Assembly (NCBI GenBank): GCA_002835675.1
Contig: PIZR01000006.1
Location: 115,754 to 179,753 of the forward strand
Origin: Bacillus sp. BA3
GTDB taxonomy: Bacteria > Bacillota > Bacilli > Bacillales > DSM-1321
DNA: 64,000 nt
Reading direction: 5' to 3'
Shown: positions 34,729 through 44,273 of the stretch, one piece after another
How the letters are laid out: each line of letters begins with the position of its first letter
How positions within the stretch are numbered: position 1 is the first letter of the stretch
The notes under the pieces: model-generated
The model's input: only the letters and a program-made list of their open reading frames with translations
Databases searched by the model: none
Told to the model about the DNA's origin: nothing
Program-made: the position numbers and the translations under genes

Positions 34729-36123
34729 TTAACCCACTTTATCTTCCTTAGCCTCTGCCTGAGCATTGGCTTGTACACGCTTGTCTATTCCAAAAGCGAA
34801 ATAACTAATTACAACGATAGCCAGAAAACCTACTCCAACCATAAGTGATATGCGTGTGTCATCATTAAACCACATACCGATTAATACCATGACCAAGAAA
34901 GCGATGGTCAGGTAGTTTGTAACAGGTGCAAAAGGCATCTTGAATGGATGATTGTGCATTTCAGCTTTTTTGACTTTCCTGAATTTAATTTGACTGATCA
35001 GAATGACAAACCATGGAATCATTCCAGGAAGTACACTCGCACTGTATACATGCACAAATAAATTTTCTGGTGCAATATAACTTAATACAACCCCAAGTGC
35101 TAACCCGACTATCACTCCAAAAGTACCGAATAAAGGAACACCGCTATTAGATACTTTAGCAAAGAATTTTGGTGCTTGTCCATTCATCCCTAATGTGTAA
35201 AGCATGCGTCCAGCACTGTAAATACCACTATTGCAGCCAGACATAGCAGCCGTGATTACGACAAAATTAATGATTCCAGCTGCTGCCGTGATACCAACCT
35301 TCGCAAATGTCGCAACAAATGGACTGCCAATCGCGCTTAATTGATCCCAAGGGTAAACGGTTACAATAATGAAAATTGCACCGATATAGAAGATTAAAAT
35401 ACGCCAAATGGTACTTTGAATCGCTTTCGTTATCGTTTCTTGCGGATTCTTTGCTTCACCAGCTGTAATCCCAATTAATTCTACACCTTGATAAGCGGCA
35501 ACCACCAGTGAAAGAGCAAAGAAGAAGCCCTTCCAGCCACCTGTAAATAAACCGCCATGCTCCCAAAGATTCGATAATCCTAAGGCTTCCCCTCCGTTAC
35601 CTAATCCAAAGAAGATAAGTCCAAAACCTGCAACGATCATTAAAATGATTGTCACGATTTTAATCAATGCAAACCAAAATTCAATTTCCCCAAAGGATTT
35701 AACGGAAATTAAGTTTGCTGCTCCAAGAATCACCATTGCGATTAAACCTGGAATCCAAGCAGGGAGATCAGGGAACCAATACTGCATGTACGTCCCCACT
35801 GCAATAATTTCTGCCATCCCGACAATAACCCATTGGAACCAGTTACTCCATGCTGTCATATACCCAGCCAATGGATGAATGTACTTATAACCAAATGTCG
35901 CAAATGAACCTGTACTTGGCTCCAAATACAACATTTCCCCCATTGCGCGCATGATCAAGAATATAAAAAGCCCAGATATCGCATAAGCTAACATTACAGA
36001 CGGGCCTGTCCATTGGATCGTGCTGGCTGAACCCATAAATAAACCGACACCAATCGTTCCGCCCAAAGCGATCATCTGAATATGACGACCTTTCAACTCC
36101 CTATTCAAATCTTTGTTTGCCAT
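34729..36123 (-). CDS. amino-acid permease, APC superfamily (AAT family), paralogue of 3710-5098
   Basis: A 464-residue transporter with about 12 helices; N-terminal [20 protein letters not shown] and [14 protein letters not shown] as in the permease at 3710, to which it is strikingly similar throughout. Start ATG 36123 with AGGGGGAA about 6 bases upstream. A catabolite-response-like site lies 210 bases upstream. It neighbours the threonine-degrading pair tdh-kbl, which hints at threonine or a related amino acid as substrate, an inference from position only. Confidence 0.9.
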   Translation of the reverse strand: MANKDLNRELKGRHIQMIALGGTIGVGLFMGSASTIQWTGPSVMLAYAISGLFIFLIMRAMGEMLYLEPSTGSFATFGYKYIHPLAGYMTAWSNWFQWVIVGMAEIIAVGTYMQYWFPDLPAWIPGLIAMVILGAANLISVKSFGEIEFWFALIKIVTIILMIVAGFGLIFFGLGNGGEALGLSNLWEHGGLFTGGWKGFFFALSLVVAAYQGVELIGITAGEAKNPQETITKAIQSTIWRILIFYIGAIFIIVTVYPWDQLSAIGSPFVATFAKVGITAAAGIINFVVITAAMSGCNSGIYSAGRMLYTLGMNGQAPKFFAKVSNSGVPLFGTFGVIVGLALGVVLSYIAPENLFVHVYSASVLPGMIPWFVILISQIKFRKVKKAEMHNHPFKMPFAPVTNYLTIAFLVMVLIGMWFNDDTRISLMVGVGFLAIVVISYFAFGIDKRVQANAQAEAKEDKVG

Positions 36124-36333
36124 TCCATTTCCCCCTACACTACTAATAGTCGAAATTTTTTCAAGATGCTTAATACACTCCCTATTTAGTATAGAAATGA
36201 TATAGCAGGCTCCACTTTTTTTATCTTTCTTAAAGCTGCCTCATAAAATCATTCTTCACTCTTAAGCATTCTGACAGTTGGAAAGATTACCATAAAATTT
36301 CATGTTATTTCTTAATTCTGTTCAAGGTTTCAT

Positions 36334-36347
36334 AGAAAGCGCTTACT
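36334..36347. promoter_or_regulatory. catabolite-response element (cre)-like site
   Basis: AGAAAGCGCTTACT matches the CcpA consensus TGWAARCGYTWNCW at 13 of 14 positions. It lies upstream of the amino-acid permease gene (start 36123) and downstream of the tdh terminator. Confidence 0.55.
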
Positions 36348-36405
36348 TTTTAACGTTTATAAAAGCTCACCCCTTAAACATTAAAATTCCCCTGTATAAA
36401 GTAAC

Positions 36406-36439
36406 CCGAATAAAAGAGTATTGCAACTCTTTTATTCGG
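36406..36439 (-). terminator. terminator of kbl-tdh
   Basis: Perfect 14-bp stem CCGAATAAAAGAGT / ACTCTTTTATTCGG with a 6-base loop, 13 bases after the tdh stop. The T run beyond the stem is modest, but the stem itself is T-rich. Confidence 0.8.
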
Positions 36440-36451
36440 CTGGCAGGTTTA

Positions 36452-37411
36452 TTATGCTGTTACTAAAAGGGACTTTATTCTCAGCTTTAACAACATATCA
36501 TTCGTCATTTTCTCCAAATCATATTCCGCCTTGAATCCCCACTCTTCCTTCGCACAAGTTGAATCAATTGTATTTGGCCAACTGTCTGCAATGGATTGTC
36601 TTACAGGATCGACTTCATAATTCATGACAAATTCCGGAATATGCTTTTTAATTTCGGCTGCAATTTGCTCCGGATCAAAGCTCATGGCAGAAACATTGAA
36701 AGAATTCCGATGTTTCAATTTTGAGGCATCTGCCTCCATTAATGTAATGATGGCTGCTAAAGCGTCCGGCATATACATCATATCCATATACGTTCCCTTA
36801 TCAATGTAAGAAGTATATCGCTTGTTTTTAATCGCTTCATAGTAAATTTCAACTGCATAGTCGGTAGTTCCGCCGCCAGGAGGTGTCGCATACGAAATCA
36901 GTCCCGGGAATCGAAGACCTCTCGTATCAACCCCAAATTTATGATGATAATAATCACATAATAATTCTCCGGATACTTTGTTCACGCCGTACATCGTGTT
37001 CGGCCGTTGAATGATGTCTTGCGGTGTCCAATCTTTAGGAGTGGTCGGACCAAAGGCACCAATGGAACTAGGTGTAAATAATTGGCAATCGAGTTCTCTT
37101 GCAGATTCCAAAGCATTGACCAATCCGCCCATGTTTAAATGCCAAGCTAAAAGCGGCTTCTTTTCAGCTGTTGCCGACAATAAAGCGGCTAAATGTATAA
37201 TCGTATCCACTTCATGTTTTTTTGCCATGTTATACATCGCTTTTTCATCTGTAACATCCAATATCTCAAATGGACCCGATTGAGCAACATCGCTGTCCGT
37301 TTTTCGAATATCTGTTGCAATGATATTGTCAGCTCCATAAATCTCTCTCATTTTCAGCGTCAATTCTGAACCAATTTGACCTAAAGCCCCCGTTACCAAG
37401 ACCTTTTTCAT
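36452..37411 (-). CDS. tdh: L-threonine 3-dehydrogenase, NAD-dependent epimerase (SDR) type
   Basis: A 319-residue extended SDR that oxidises threonine to 2-amino-3-ketobutyrate. NAD motif VTGALGQIGSELT, active-site Tyr/Lys in MYGVNKVSGELLCDYY, and DTRGLRFPGLISY typical of the epimerase-like TDH rather than the zinc-dependent one. It follows kbl by 44 bases; the two enzymes act in sequence. Start ATG 37411 with GGGGAGGG 7 bases upstream; a longer frame to 37447 is rejected for that reason. Confidence 0.9.
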   Translation of the reverse strand: MKKVLVTGALGQIGSELTLKMREIYGADNIIATDIRKTDSDVAQSGPFEILDVTDEKAMYNMAKKHEVDTIIHLAALLSATAEKKPLLAWHLNMGGLVNALESARELDCQLFTPSSIGAFGPTTPKDWTPQDIIQRPNTMYGVNKVSGELLCDYYHHKFGVDTRGLRFPGLISYATPPGGGTTDYAVEIYYEAIKNKRYTSYIDKGTYMDMMYMPDALAAIITLMEADASKLKHRNSFNVSAMSFDPEQIAAEIKKHIPEFVMNYEVDPVRQSIADSWPNTIDSTCAKEEWGFKAEYDLEKMTNDMLLKLRIKSLLVTA

Positions 37412-37455
37412 CAAAAATCCCTCCCCATGTTTTAAACTCTGAAACAAGCAATCTC

Positions 37456-38646
37456 TTATATGATCGACATCTCTTTTCCTACTTTTTCATAAATGGCAAT
37501 TGCACGATCCAGCATCTCTTTTGTATGAGCAGCAGTAGGCATATTCCTCACTCTTCCTGTTCCTTTTGGAACGGTAGGGAATACGATGGATTTAGCATAC
37601 ACACCTTCTTCATTCAGCCTTTTGCTGAATTGCTGCGTTTTTGCTTCATCACCTATAATGCAAGGCGTAATCGGTGTTTCGCTCTCCCCGATATCAAACC
37701 CTAATTCTTTTAGGCCTTTTTTCAAATAATCGCTGTTTTCCCACAGCTTATTTTGAAGTTCTGAGCTATTCATCAAAATATCGATGGCTTCTATACTAGC
37801 TGCAACTGCTCCCGGTGTGGCAGCCGTTGAAAATAAAAATGGACGGCTTCTCACTTTTAACCAATCAATCAAATCTTTCTTTCCTGCTACATAGCCTCCA
37901 ACAACACCAATGGCTTTGGATAATGTACCAATTTGGAAATCCACTTTATCCGATAATCCAAAATGTTTTACCGTTCCTGCACCATTACCTAATACACCTG
38001 AACCATGCGCATCATCAACATACGTAATTAAATCGAACTCTTCAGCTATCTTCACAATTTCAGGAAGCTTGGCAATATCCCCATCCATCGAGAAAACCCC
38101 ATCGGTGATAATCATGATCTTGTTATACAATCCGGACTCCTTTGCTTGACGTGCTTTTGTCCGTAAATCGTCCATGTCGGAATGGATAAAAGGAATAATT
38201 TTCGCCTTGGATAATCGGCAACCATCAATGATTGAAGCATGATTCAGTTCATCTGAAAGAATGGCATCTTGTTTATCCATCACTCCTGAAATCGCTGCCA
38301 TATTACAGTTAAATCCAGATTGATAAGCAATGGCTGCTTCTGTATGTTTAAACTCGGCAAGCTTTTCTTCTAATTTGACATGAATATCTAACGTTCCGTT
38401 GATCGTACGAACGGCACCGGCACCAACACCATATGTTTTAGTCGCTTCTATGCAAGCCTCTATTAATCGTCTATCTGTTGCTAAACCTAAATAATTATTG
38501 GATGATAAATTAATTAGCTCTCTGCCTGCAATGGTGATTACCGGACCGTTTGGACCTTCCACCGGATCAATAACGTTGTAAAGCCCCTTTTCTTTTAAAT
38601 CTTCCAAATTTTCTTTCAAAAATTTATTTAATATTTCACTTGACAT
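37456..38646 (-). CDS. kbl: glycine C-acetyltransferase (2-amino-3-ketobutyrate CoA ligase)
   Basis: A 396-residue PLP enzyme of the alpha-oxoamine synthase family that splits 2-amino-3-ketobutyrate with CoA into glycine and acetyl-CoA. Family motifs: [40 protein letters not shown], the Schiff-base Lys in [16 protein letters not shown], and [12 protein letters not shown]. BioF is close in sequence, but the partnership with tdh 44 bases downstream decides for Kbl. Start ATG 38646 behind GAGGGGG. Confidence 0.92.
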   Translation of the reverse strand: MSSEILNKFLKENLEDLKEKGLYNVIDPVEGPNGPVITIAGRELINLSSNNYLGLATDRRLIEACIEATKTYGVGAGAVRTINGTLDIHVKLEEKLAEFKHTEAAIAYQSGFNCNMAAISGVMDKQDAILSDELNHASIIDGCRLSKAKIIPFIHSDMDDLRTKARQAKESGLYNKIMIITDGVFSMDGDIAKLPEIVKIAEEFDLITYVDDAHGSGVLGNGAGTVKHFGLSDKVDFQIGTLSKAIGVVGGYVAGKKDLIDWLKVRSRPFLFSTAATPGAVAASIEAIDILMNSSELQNKLWENSDYLKKGLKELGFDIGESETPITPCIIGDEAKTQQFSKRLNEEGVYAKSIVFPTVPKGTGRVRNMPTAAHTKEMLDRAIAIYEKVGKEMSII

Positions 38647-39021
38647 TTAATATACCCCCTCATTGATGGTTGGAATAAATGCAGGATCTTTATATGTTTT
38701 ACCCCTATTTAAAAAAACATTGTATTTTTTCCCTTTTTTCCAAAAATACACGTGTCTTCTCCATAAACACACTCAACATTAACGTAAATCCCTTTATACT
38801 AAGTGTTATTACAATCATAATAATTGATAATTTTAATGTTGTCCATATTGTGTGGACAAAAAAATTTGAATTTTTGTAGTTTTTACAATCAGCATTCGCC
38901 TGAAATGCGTTTATATCAATGGAAATACGAAGAGAATTTCATCAATTTTCCAATGTAACCGATGTTTTATCTACTGGTTTTTTGGAGACATTAACCATTA
39001 ACCTAATTAAGGAGTGGTATT
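38647..39021. other. AT-rich intergenic region upstream of kbl
   Basis: About 370 bases with the kbl promoter region. I looked for a sigma-54 -24/-12 pair (TGGCAC/TTGCA) and saw none. An open frame at 38679-38879 has no ribosome binding site and is not believed. Confidence 0.45.
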
Positions 39022-39375
39022 GTGAAAACGGAAAATGAAAAGACCTCAGAAGGCCTAAATGAGATTTTTGAAATTATCAATGCAAAAGGTGACATTGGTG
39101 AATTAAAAGAAATCGTCCAAAAATCTGATGAACAAACAAATGAAGTCAACCAAGGGGATTGATTTCCTCTTTCAGTTTGTCGAAAAAGGGAGTCCGGAAT
39201 GGTCTCTTGTCGAATCCCTTCCACGATTTTACCGAAGTGATTTCACACTTTTTAAAACAATACTTGGTGCCCCCTATCAGATGAGACTTGGCAGATAGTC
39301 GGCGGAAAGGGAGCGAATTTCTTAAACTTTTTTAAAGAAAAAACTGAAATTGTCTATGGTCTGCAAGGGCATTAA
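39022..39375 (+). pseudogene. frameshifted gene remnant
   Basis: A GTG at 39022 behind AAGGAG begins a 46-codon frame (VKTENEKTSEGLNEIFEIIN and so on) that stops at 39160. From 39128 the next frame reads protein-like sequence (STKGIDFLFQFVEKGSPEWS, LVESLPRFYRSDFTLFKTIL, GAPYQM) to a TAG near 39296. A third frame then continues IVGGKGANFLNFFKEKTEIV YGLQGH to TAA at 39375. The three pieces join in order and look like one gene of over 110 codons broken by two frameshifts. The family is not recognised. A real 46-residue gene at 39022-39162 cannot be excluded. Confidence 0.55.
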
Positions 39376-39433
39376 TTATCCTCTTTTTTGTCTGTTTTAC
39401 ATTGTACTAATGGACGTTAAAGTGCATTACAAC

Positions 39434-39460
39434 AATAAAAAAAGAGCTGCTGATCAGCTC
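39434..39460 (-). terminator. terminator, probably for the dehydrogenase at 39635
   Basis: Minus-strand stem GAGCTG / CAGCTC with a 5-base loop, then TTTTTTTATTG. Confidence 0.7.
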
Positions 39461-39506
39461 CGGATATTGCCGTAACTTACACGTAAAAAATAGATCAAAA
39501 AACAAA

Positions 39507-39585
39507 AAAGTTATGCACATTCAGAAGGGAAATTTGAAGAATAAGGATTTTCCCTTTTTCCTCTACCCACCTTGTGCACAACTTT
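39507..39585. repeat. intergenic element with inverted DnaA-box-like ends, copy 2
   Basis: Starts AAAGTTATGCACA (39507-39519) and ends TGTGCACAACTTT (39573-39585); the ends are reverse complements at 12 of 13 positions. Inside, AGAAGGGAAA can pair with TTTTCCCTTTTT. It is 79 bp long and has the same plan as 19297-19387. Confidence 0.7.
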
Positions 39586-39634
39586 AGTTAAAAATTTAAG
39601 CCAGCTCAATTCTGATGCCGACTTAAAATTCACA

Positions 39635-40903
39635 TTATTGATTCATCTTTTTCATTCTGTGAAGTAAAGGACCATCTGAATGATTGTTTTCACCAATTAC
39701 AAAACTCGTCATATAATAGGTCAAATATTGACCGTAATGATTATTGGTATTTAACAATAACTCATCCACATAGTATACCCCTTTGGGGATTTGATCCATT
39801 AGCAGCACCGATAATGAAGCATATATCCCGCAGGCCACTTGAAAGTATGTTGCATTGGTTTTGTATTTGGAAAAGATATCGCGATTCTTTAATGTATTAT
39901 ACATATAACGCTCCTTATCTTGATAAACGATAAGGACACCAACTAGATCTTCCCCGTCAAGTTCGGCTTCAAGCGGATCGAGAACCTTCATGTCATGGTT
40001 CCATAATTGATCGGCGTCATCCAGTTTCGAGCGGATTAACTCCGTCGTATGGTCATTTACCTTATATAAAAAGCCGCCTTCCATATCATACAATTTACAT
40101 AAAGTATATACTTCCTCATGAGGCATTAAACAACCATAAAACTGTTTGTCCCCTAATTTGACCTTAAATTCGACATCATAAACATTTTCATATAAAAAGA
40201 GCGGTGTATGGTGATTCATAAACATTGGATAGCATGAAATAGCCTCATCCAGAAAGCACTCGGGAGACCAGGTTGTGTAAATGACGTCATTCTTTGCCTT
40301 CGATTTGTCCTTAAAAAACGAATTGTCATGCTCTACAATGTAACAGCCAAGCGGTCGTTCCTCTGAATCACTCTTTAGCAGCTCAATGGCCATCCATTGG
40401 ACCACCCCTGGATTCATTCCCGACCCAATGATAGCTGTAGAATTGGAAAATTGATCTTTAACCTTTTCAAAATGCCTGATCCGTTCAATTAGAGGAAACC
40501 CATAATATAATTCTTCATTTTCATCGATCATTGTGTTTTCTAAAGCGGAATTAACATAATTAACGCCTAATGCGTCGCAGCATTGCAGCATTTCAACCGT
40601 ATCCGCCCATGAAAGATCAATGACACATAATGTTTTTGTGCTTTCAAGATGCTTAATAAACCGCTTTGTATCTTTTAAATCAAATTGATGCAGTACAATT
40701 TGATCTTTTAGCTGTGGAAATAATTCATGATAATATTTTTCTTCCTTTTGTTTAATATCAATTAAGTGAATAATACAACTGGATATAAAAAGATGGATTG
40801 GATCCTTTTTATCAATAGCTGATTTATTCAATATGGAAAGTATTGATTTTGCGGCCCCTCCTGCACTCCCAAGAATGGTTATCACTTTTTGGTAATCATC
40901 CAT
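39635..40903 (-). CDS. saccharopine-dehydrogenase-family oxidoreductase, homospermidine-synthase-like
   Basis: A 422-residue protein with an N-terminal NAD(P) Rossmann segment (VITILGSAGGAAKSILSILN) and a catalytic domain whose motifs GSGMNPGVVQWMAIELL and YTTWSPECFLDEA recall homospermidine synthase (NPGMVS..., NTWSVEGF...). A polyamine or opine-like dehydrogenase activity is inferred and not proven. Start ATG 40903 is preferred: GAGGTG lies 5-6 bases upstream, and the 19 extra codons to 40960 look unlike the family. The gene is monocistronic. Confidence 0.7.
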   Translation of the reverse strand: MDDYQKVITILGSAGGAAKSILSILNKSAIDKKDPIHLFISSCIIHLIDIKQKEEKYYHELFPQLKDQIVLHQFDLKDTKRFIKHLESTKTLCVIDLSWADTVEMLQCCDALGVNYVNSALENTMIDENEELYYGFPLIERIRHFEKVKDQFSNSTAIIGSGMNPGVVQWMAIELLKSDSEERPLGCYIVEHDNSFFKDKSKAKNDVIYTTWSPECFLDEAISCYPMFMNHHTPLFLYENVYDVEFKVKLGDKQFYGCLMPHEEVYTLCKLYDMEGGFLYKVNDHTTELIRSKLDDADQLWNHDMKVLDPLEAELDGEDLVGVLIVYQDKERYMYNTLKNRDIFSKYKTNATYFQVACGIYASLSVLLMDQIPKGVYYVDELLLNTNNHYGQYLTYYMTSFVIGENNHSDGPLLHRMKKMNQ

Positions 40904-41192
40904 TTTTGCACCTCGTCCAACCTTTTTATTATAAACTATGTGGTTACGAGTGAAATGCAATGGGCAACAGAAGAAATGAGCAATACGTACAAGCTATCAT
41001 CAATCCAAAATGATAGGAAGGTTATGAAGAACCTCCTGCATCTAAGAAGGGGTGTTACGTTTTAATATGCGTTTATCGGTCCCTTAAAGGGAAAATAATA
41101 TATATCCTAAGCTATTCCTGCCTGCATCTATTTTCAAGCTAAGTGAAATAATTAACAAGTAGAGATATCCAAAGAAATAAAGGAGAATGACT

Positions 41193-42092
41193 ATGAATTA
41201 TCAGAATATCACGATTGCCGGCAGCGGCGTTTTAGGAAGTCAGATTGCATTTCAAACCGCATTCAAAGGATTTAACGTATCAGTATATGACATCAATGAT
41301 GAAGCATTAGAACGTGCAAAAGATAGGATCACTAATTTAAAGCCATACTATAAAGAAGACATAAGCGCTGCCGAGGAAGATCTTAATACTGCTTATACCC
41401 GCATTTCTTTCCACAGTGATTTATCTGCGTCAGTTGCCGAAGCTGATCTTGTGATTGAAGCGATTCCGGAAGTAGTTCAAATCAAAACCGATTTTTACAC
41501 AGAGTTAGGAAAAGTGGCACCTAAAAAAACAATTTTCGCCACGAACTCTTCTACATTATTACCAAGCCAATTCGCCGAAGCGACAGGCCGCCCAAAGAAA
41601 TTCCTCGCTTTGCACTTCGCTAATGAAATCTGGAAAAACAATACGGCAGAAATCATGAAGCATCCTGGAACGGATAGTGAAGTTTTCGAAGAAGTGATTG
41701 ATTTTGCAAAAGCGATTGGAATGGTTCCTCTGCCTTTACATAAAGAACAGCCAGGCTATATTCTGAATTCCTTATTGGTTCCTCTTTTGGATGCTGCCCA
41801 AATGCTCTTATTAAAAGGAGTGGCTGATACGGAAACCATCGATAAAACGTGGATGGTCGCAACAGGGGCACCTCTTGGTCCTTTCGCCATATTGGACGTG
41901 GTAGGAATCAATACCGCTTATAATATTTCACTTGCAAAAGCGAAAGCGACAGGTGATCCAGAGATTGAAAAGCTGGCTAACTTATTGAAAACAGAGTATA
42001 TCGATAAAGGGAAAATCGGAAGAGAAGCAGGAGAAGGCTTCTATAAATATCCCAACCCCAATTTCGCAAAACCAGACTTTTTAAAAGGTTAA
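41193..42092 (+). CDS. 3-hydroxyacyl-CoA dehydrogenase
   Basis: A 299-residue soluble NAD enzyme of the 3-hydroxyacyl/3-hydroxybutyryl-CoA dehydrogenase family. NAD motif ITIAGSGVLGSQIAFQTAF, DLVIEAIPEVVQIKTDFY, the catalytic region ATNSSTLLPSQ and ALHFANEIWKNN (His near residue 145), and C-terminal GAPLGPFAILDVVG. It oxidises 3-hydroxyacyl-CoA to 3-ketoacyl-CoA in fatty-acid or short-chain metabolism. Start ATG 41193 (AAAGGAGA 7 bases upstream) rather than ATG 41187, which abuts that site. No other beta-oxidation gene adjoins it. Confidence 0.88.
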   Translation: MNYQNITIAGSGVLGSQIAFQTAFKGFNVSVYDINDEALERAKDRITNLKPYYKEDISAAEEDLNTAYTRISFHSDLSASVAEADLVIEAIPEVVQIKTDFYTELGKVAPKKTIFATNSSTLLPSQFAEATGRPKKFLALHFANEIWKNNTAEIMKHPGTDSEVFEEVIDFAKAIGMVPLPLHKEQPGYILNSLLVPLLDAAQMLLLKGVADTETIDKTWMVATGAPLGPFAILDVVGINTAYNISLAKAKATGDPEIEKLANLLKTEYIDKGKIGREAGEGFYKYPNPNFAKPDFLKG

Positions 42093-42098
42093 TGATTC

Positions 42099-42131
42099 AG
42101 AAGGTGCCTTGAGGGTGCCTTCTGTTTTTTT
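42099..42131 (+). terminator. terminator of the 3-hydroxyacyl-CoA dehydrogenase gene
   Basis: Stem CAGAAGG / CCTTCTG with internal GC pairing, followed by TTTTTTT. Confidence 0.85.
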
Positions 42132-42259
42132 ACTATTTCGCACTTTCTATCCCTTAAATAACGTTCATACGAAAAAAGACCCAGAAATCGGAAAAGTACT
42201 TTTCACGAAATCATGGTCTAATCGTAATGATGTGCATAATAGAAACAGTTACTGAACCC

Positions 42260-42787
42260 TTATCCCCTATATCTCAAAGTTAATCCTTTTAAGAAATTCC
42301 TCGCGTATCGATCTCCGCACTCTTTATAATTCCTATGGCCCACTTTTCTTAGTATAGCGCTTAATTCCCCTTTGGTTATCATGACTCCTGCTTCTTCCAA
42401 AATATCAATCATATCCTCACTGGTTAATGATAATGCTATTTTCAGTTTCTTCAGAAGGATATTGTTCACACTTTCCTTATTCTTTACAGCCGGTGCCTGA
42501 CTTTGAGGCTGACCAGGTTTTGGCTCTTGTCTCCCTCTTTTAAAAATGATCAAACCATTTAAAAAGGACTCTAACATCATGTTATTGCAGGTTATCCCAT
42601 CTTCCTCTTCATCCATATCATCATATTCTTCATATTCATCATAATAATCATCTTTTGGTTTTGTGAGCATCTGCATGACTTCTTCCATTGTCACTTCGAT
42701 CTCCCCGAGTTTAAATATCTCTACCATATCTTTATTTTTAATATCAAGCGCATATCTTAATCGAATTAATATATCATGATTGTGCAT
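42260..42787 (-). CDS. DUF1456 (YehS-like) protein
   Basis: A 175-residue protein with two copies of the DUF1456 repeat: MHNHDILIRLRYALDIKNKD MVEIF and NNILLKKLKIALSLTSEDMI DILEEAG, each ending in a C...FLxGL segment. The two are joined by an acidic Asp/Glu/Tyr-rich stretch (about residues 44-64) that is longer than usual. The family is conserved but of unknown function. Start ATG with GGAGG about 7 bases upstream. Confidence 0.85.
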   Translation of the reverse strand: MHNHDILIRLRYALDIKNKDMVEIFKLGEIEVTMEEVMQMLTKPKDDYYDEYEEYDDMDEEEDGITCNNMMLESFLNGLIIFKRGRQEPKPGQPQSQAPAVKNKESVNNILLKKLKIALSLTSEDMIDILEEAGVMITKGELSAILRKVGHRNYKECGDRYARNFLKGLTLRYRG

Positions 42788-42915
42788 CCAAAAACCTCCT
42801 ATGTATTTTCTCTATTCACAGTACTTTCATTATTTCACAAATTGATGGAAATAAACGCAGGTTAAAATCCGAGAACCTTTTACAGATTCCCGGATCACTC
42901 TGCTTATTGCTCCCA

Positions 42916-43878
42916 TCAACATTCTTTTCCAAAGTTATCAAGCAATGCACGCACTTCATCTGTTGATTTCGTGTTCATCAATTGATTTCTTAATTCACCA
43001 GCTCCACGGAATCCTTTGACATAAATTTTAAAAAAGCGATGAAGCCCTGTGATTGAACGTGGTAGTACTTCCGCATATTGATCTTGAAGATCGAGCTGCA
43101 ATCTTAAAAGATCAAGGTATTCTTTACTGCTATGCTCTTTTGGCTCTTTTTCAAAAGCAAAAGGATTTTTAAAAATTCCTCGCCCGATCATAACGCCATC
43201 AATACCATATTGTTCAGCAAGCTGCAGTCCAGTTTGACGATCAGGAATGTCTCCATTGATTGTTAGTAGCGTATTTGGTGCGATACGGTCACGTAATTTT
43301 TTGATTTCCGGAATTAGCTCCCAATGCGCATCTACTTGGCTCATTTCCTTTCTTGTACGTAAATGAATGGAAAGGTTCGCAATATCCTGTTTTAAAATTT
43401 GCGTCAGCCACTCCTCCCACTCATTTACATCATTATAGCCAAGTCGTGTTTTCACGCTGACAGGCAGTCCGCCCGCTTTTGCAGCTTGAATAAGTTCTGC
43501 CGCCACGTCTGGACGCAGAATTAGGCCACTACCTTTCCCTCTCGATGCCACATTCGGTACAGGGCAGCCCATATTAATATCGATGCCCTTAAATCCTAGC
43601 TCTGCCATGCCAACACTCATTTGACGGAAATATTCGGGATTATCCCCCCAAATATGTGCCACCATTGGCTGCTCATCTTCTGTAAAAGTCAAACGGCCAC
43701 GCACACTTTTCATGCCCTCTGGATGGCAATAGCTATCCGAGTTTGTAAACTCTGTGAAAAATACATCCGGTCGACCGGCTTCACTTACTACGTGACGAAA
43801 AACAACATCTGTCACATCTTCCATTGGTGCAAGTACAAAAAATGGTCGTGGTAAATCACGCCAAAAATTATCTATCAT
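42916..43878 (-). CDS. dus: tRNA-dihydrouridine synthase
   Basis: A 320-residue FMN enzyme that reduces uridine to dihydrouridine in tRNA. TIM-barrel start [20 protein letters not shown], catalytic Cys in [29 protein letters not shown], the FMN-binding NGDIPD and [14 protein letters not shown]. The start ATG 43878 ([13 protein letters not shown]) fits the family N-terminus; the nearest ribosome binding site AGAGGA is 12 bases off, and a longer frame to 43953 adds an unlike leader. In B. subtilis a dus gene (yfjN) lies in the same neighbourhood as yfjO, yfjP and pdaA. Confidence 0.9.
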   Translation of the reverse strand: MIDNFWRDLPRPFFVLAPMEDVTDVVFRHVVSEAGRPDVFFTEFTNSDSYCHPEGMKSVRGRLTFTEDEQPMVAHIWGDNPEYFRQMSVGMAELGFKGIDINMGCPVPNVASRGKGSGLILRPDVAAELIQAAKAGGLPVSVKTRLGYNDVNEWEEWLTQILKQDIANLSIHLRTRKEMSQVDAHWELIPEIKKLRDRIAPNTLLTINGDIPDRQTGLQLAEQYGIDGVMIGRGIFKNPFAFEKEPKEHSSKEYLDLLRLQLDLQDQYAEVLPRSITGLHRFFKIYVKGFRGAGELRNQLMNTKSTDEVRALLDNFGKEC

Positions 43879-44036
43879 TTCAAACTCAAATCCTCTCACT
43901 ATGGATACAACTTCAAACTCTTGGTCAAAAAATATAAAAGCCAAGTGCTCCACTTCTTTTACACTTATATCATGCTTAATAACTCCTTATCAAACACAAG
44001 TACATTTTGGACATTTATAATTTGTGAATATCGGCA

Positions 44037-44144
44037 ATGTTTATTTTAAGGAAAATCGGTCCGAATGGAATTGACGGCGGACTTGAATACCCAAAACGCA
44101 TTTACAGCTCAAACCCACCAGAATTACATTATGAAGAAGAATAA
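44037..44144 (+). pseudogene. 3'-end remnant of a gene, followed by a terminator
   Basis: The frame reads MFILRKIGPNGIDGGLEYPK and RIYSSNPPELHYEEE before TAA. It looks like a conserved C-terminus (GPNGIDGGLEYPKRIYSSNP), yet there is no ribosome binding site and the upstream part is absent. A perfect terminator follows 8 bases later. Probably the leftover end of a deleted gene; family not recognised. Confidence 0.45.
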
Positions 44145-44151
44145 AAAATAG

Positions 44152-44181
44152 GAGAACATGTTTTAATAGAAACATGTTCTC
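44152..44181. terminator. strong inverted repeat, terminator of the lost gene
   Basis: Perfect 12-bp stem GAGAACATGTTT / AAACATGTTCTC with a 6-base loop. No long T run on either strand; the stem ends in T on the right. Confidence 0.55.
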
Positions 44182-44273
44182 AGAAAATCAGTATTTTATT
44201 CAATACGTGATTCCAATATATTTATCCATTTACATCAGTGTAAAAACTATATACAAAAGCAACTAGCGATTCG

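Noticed and set aside
38647..39000. Sigma-54 promoter before kbl
   Set aside because: No GG/GC pair with the required 10-base spacing was seen.
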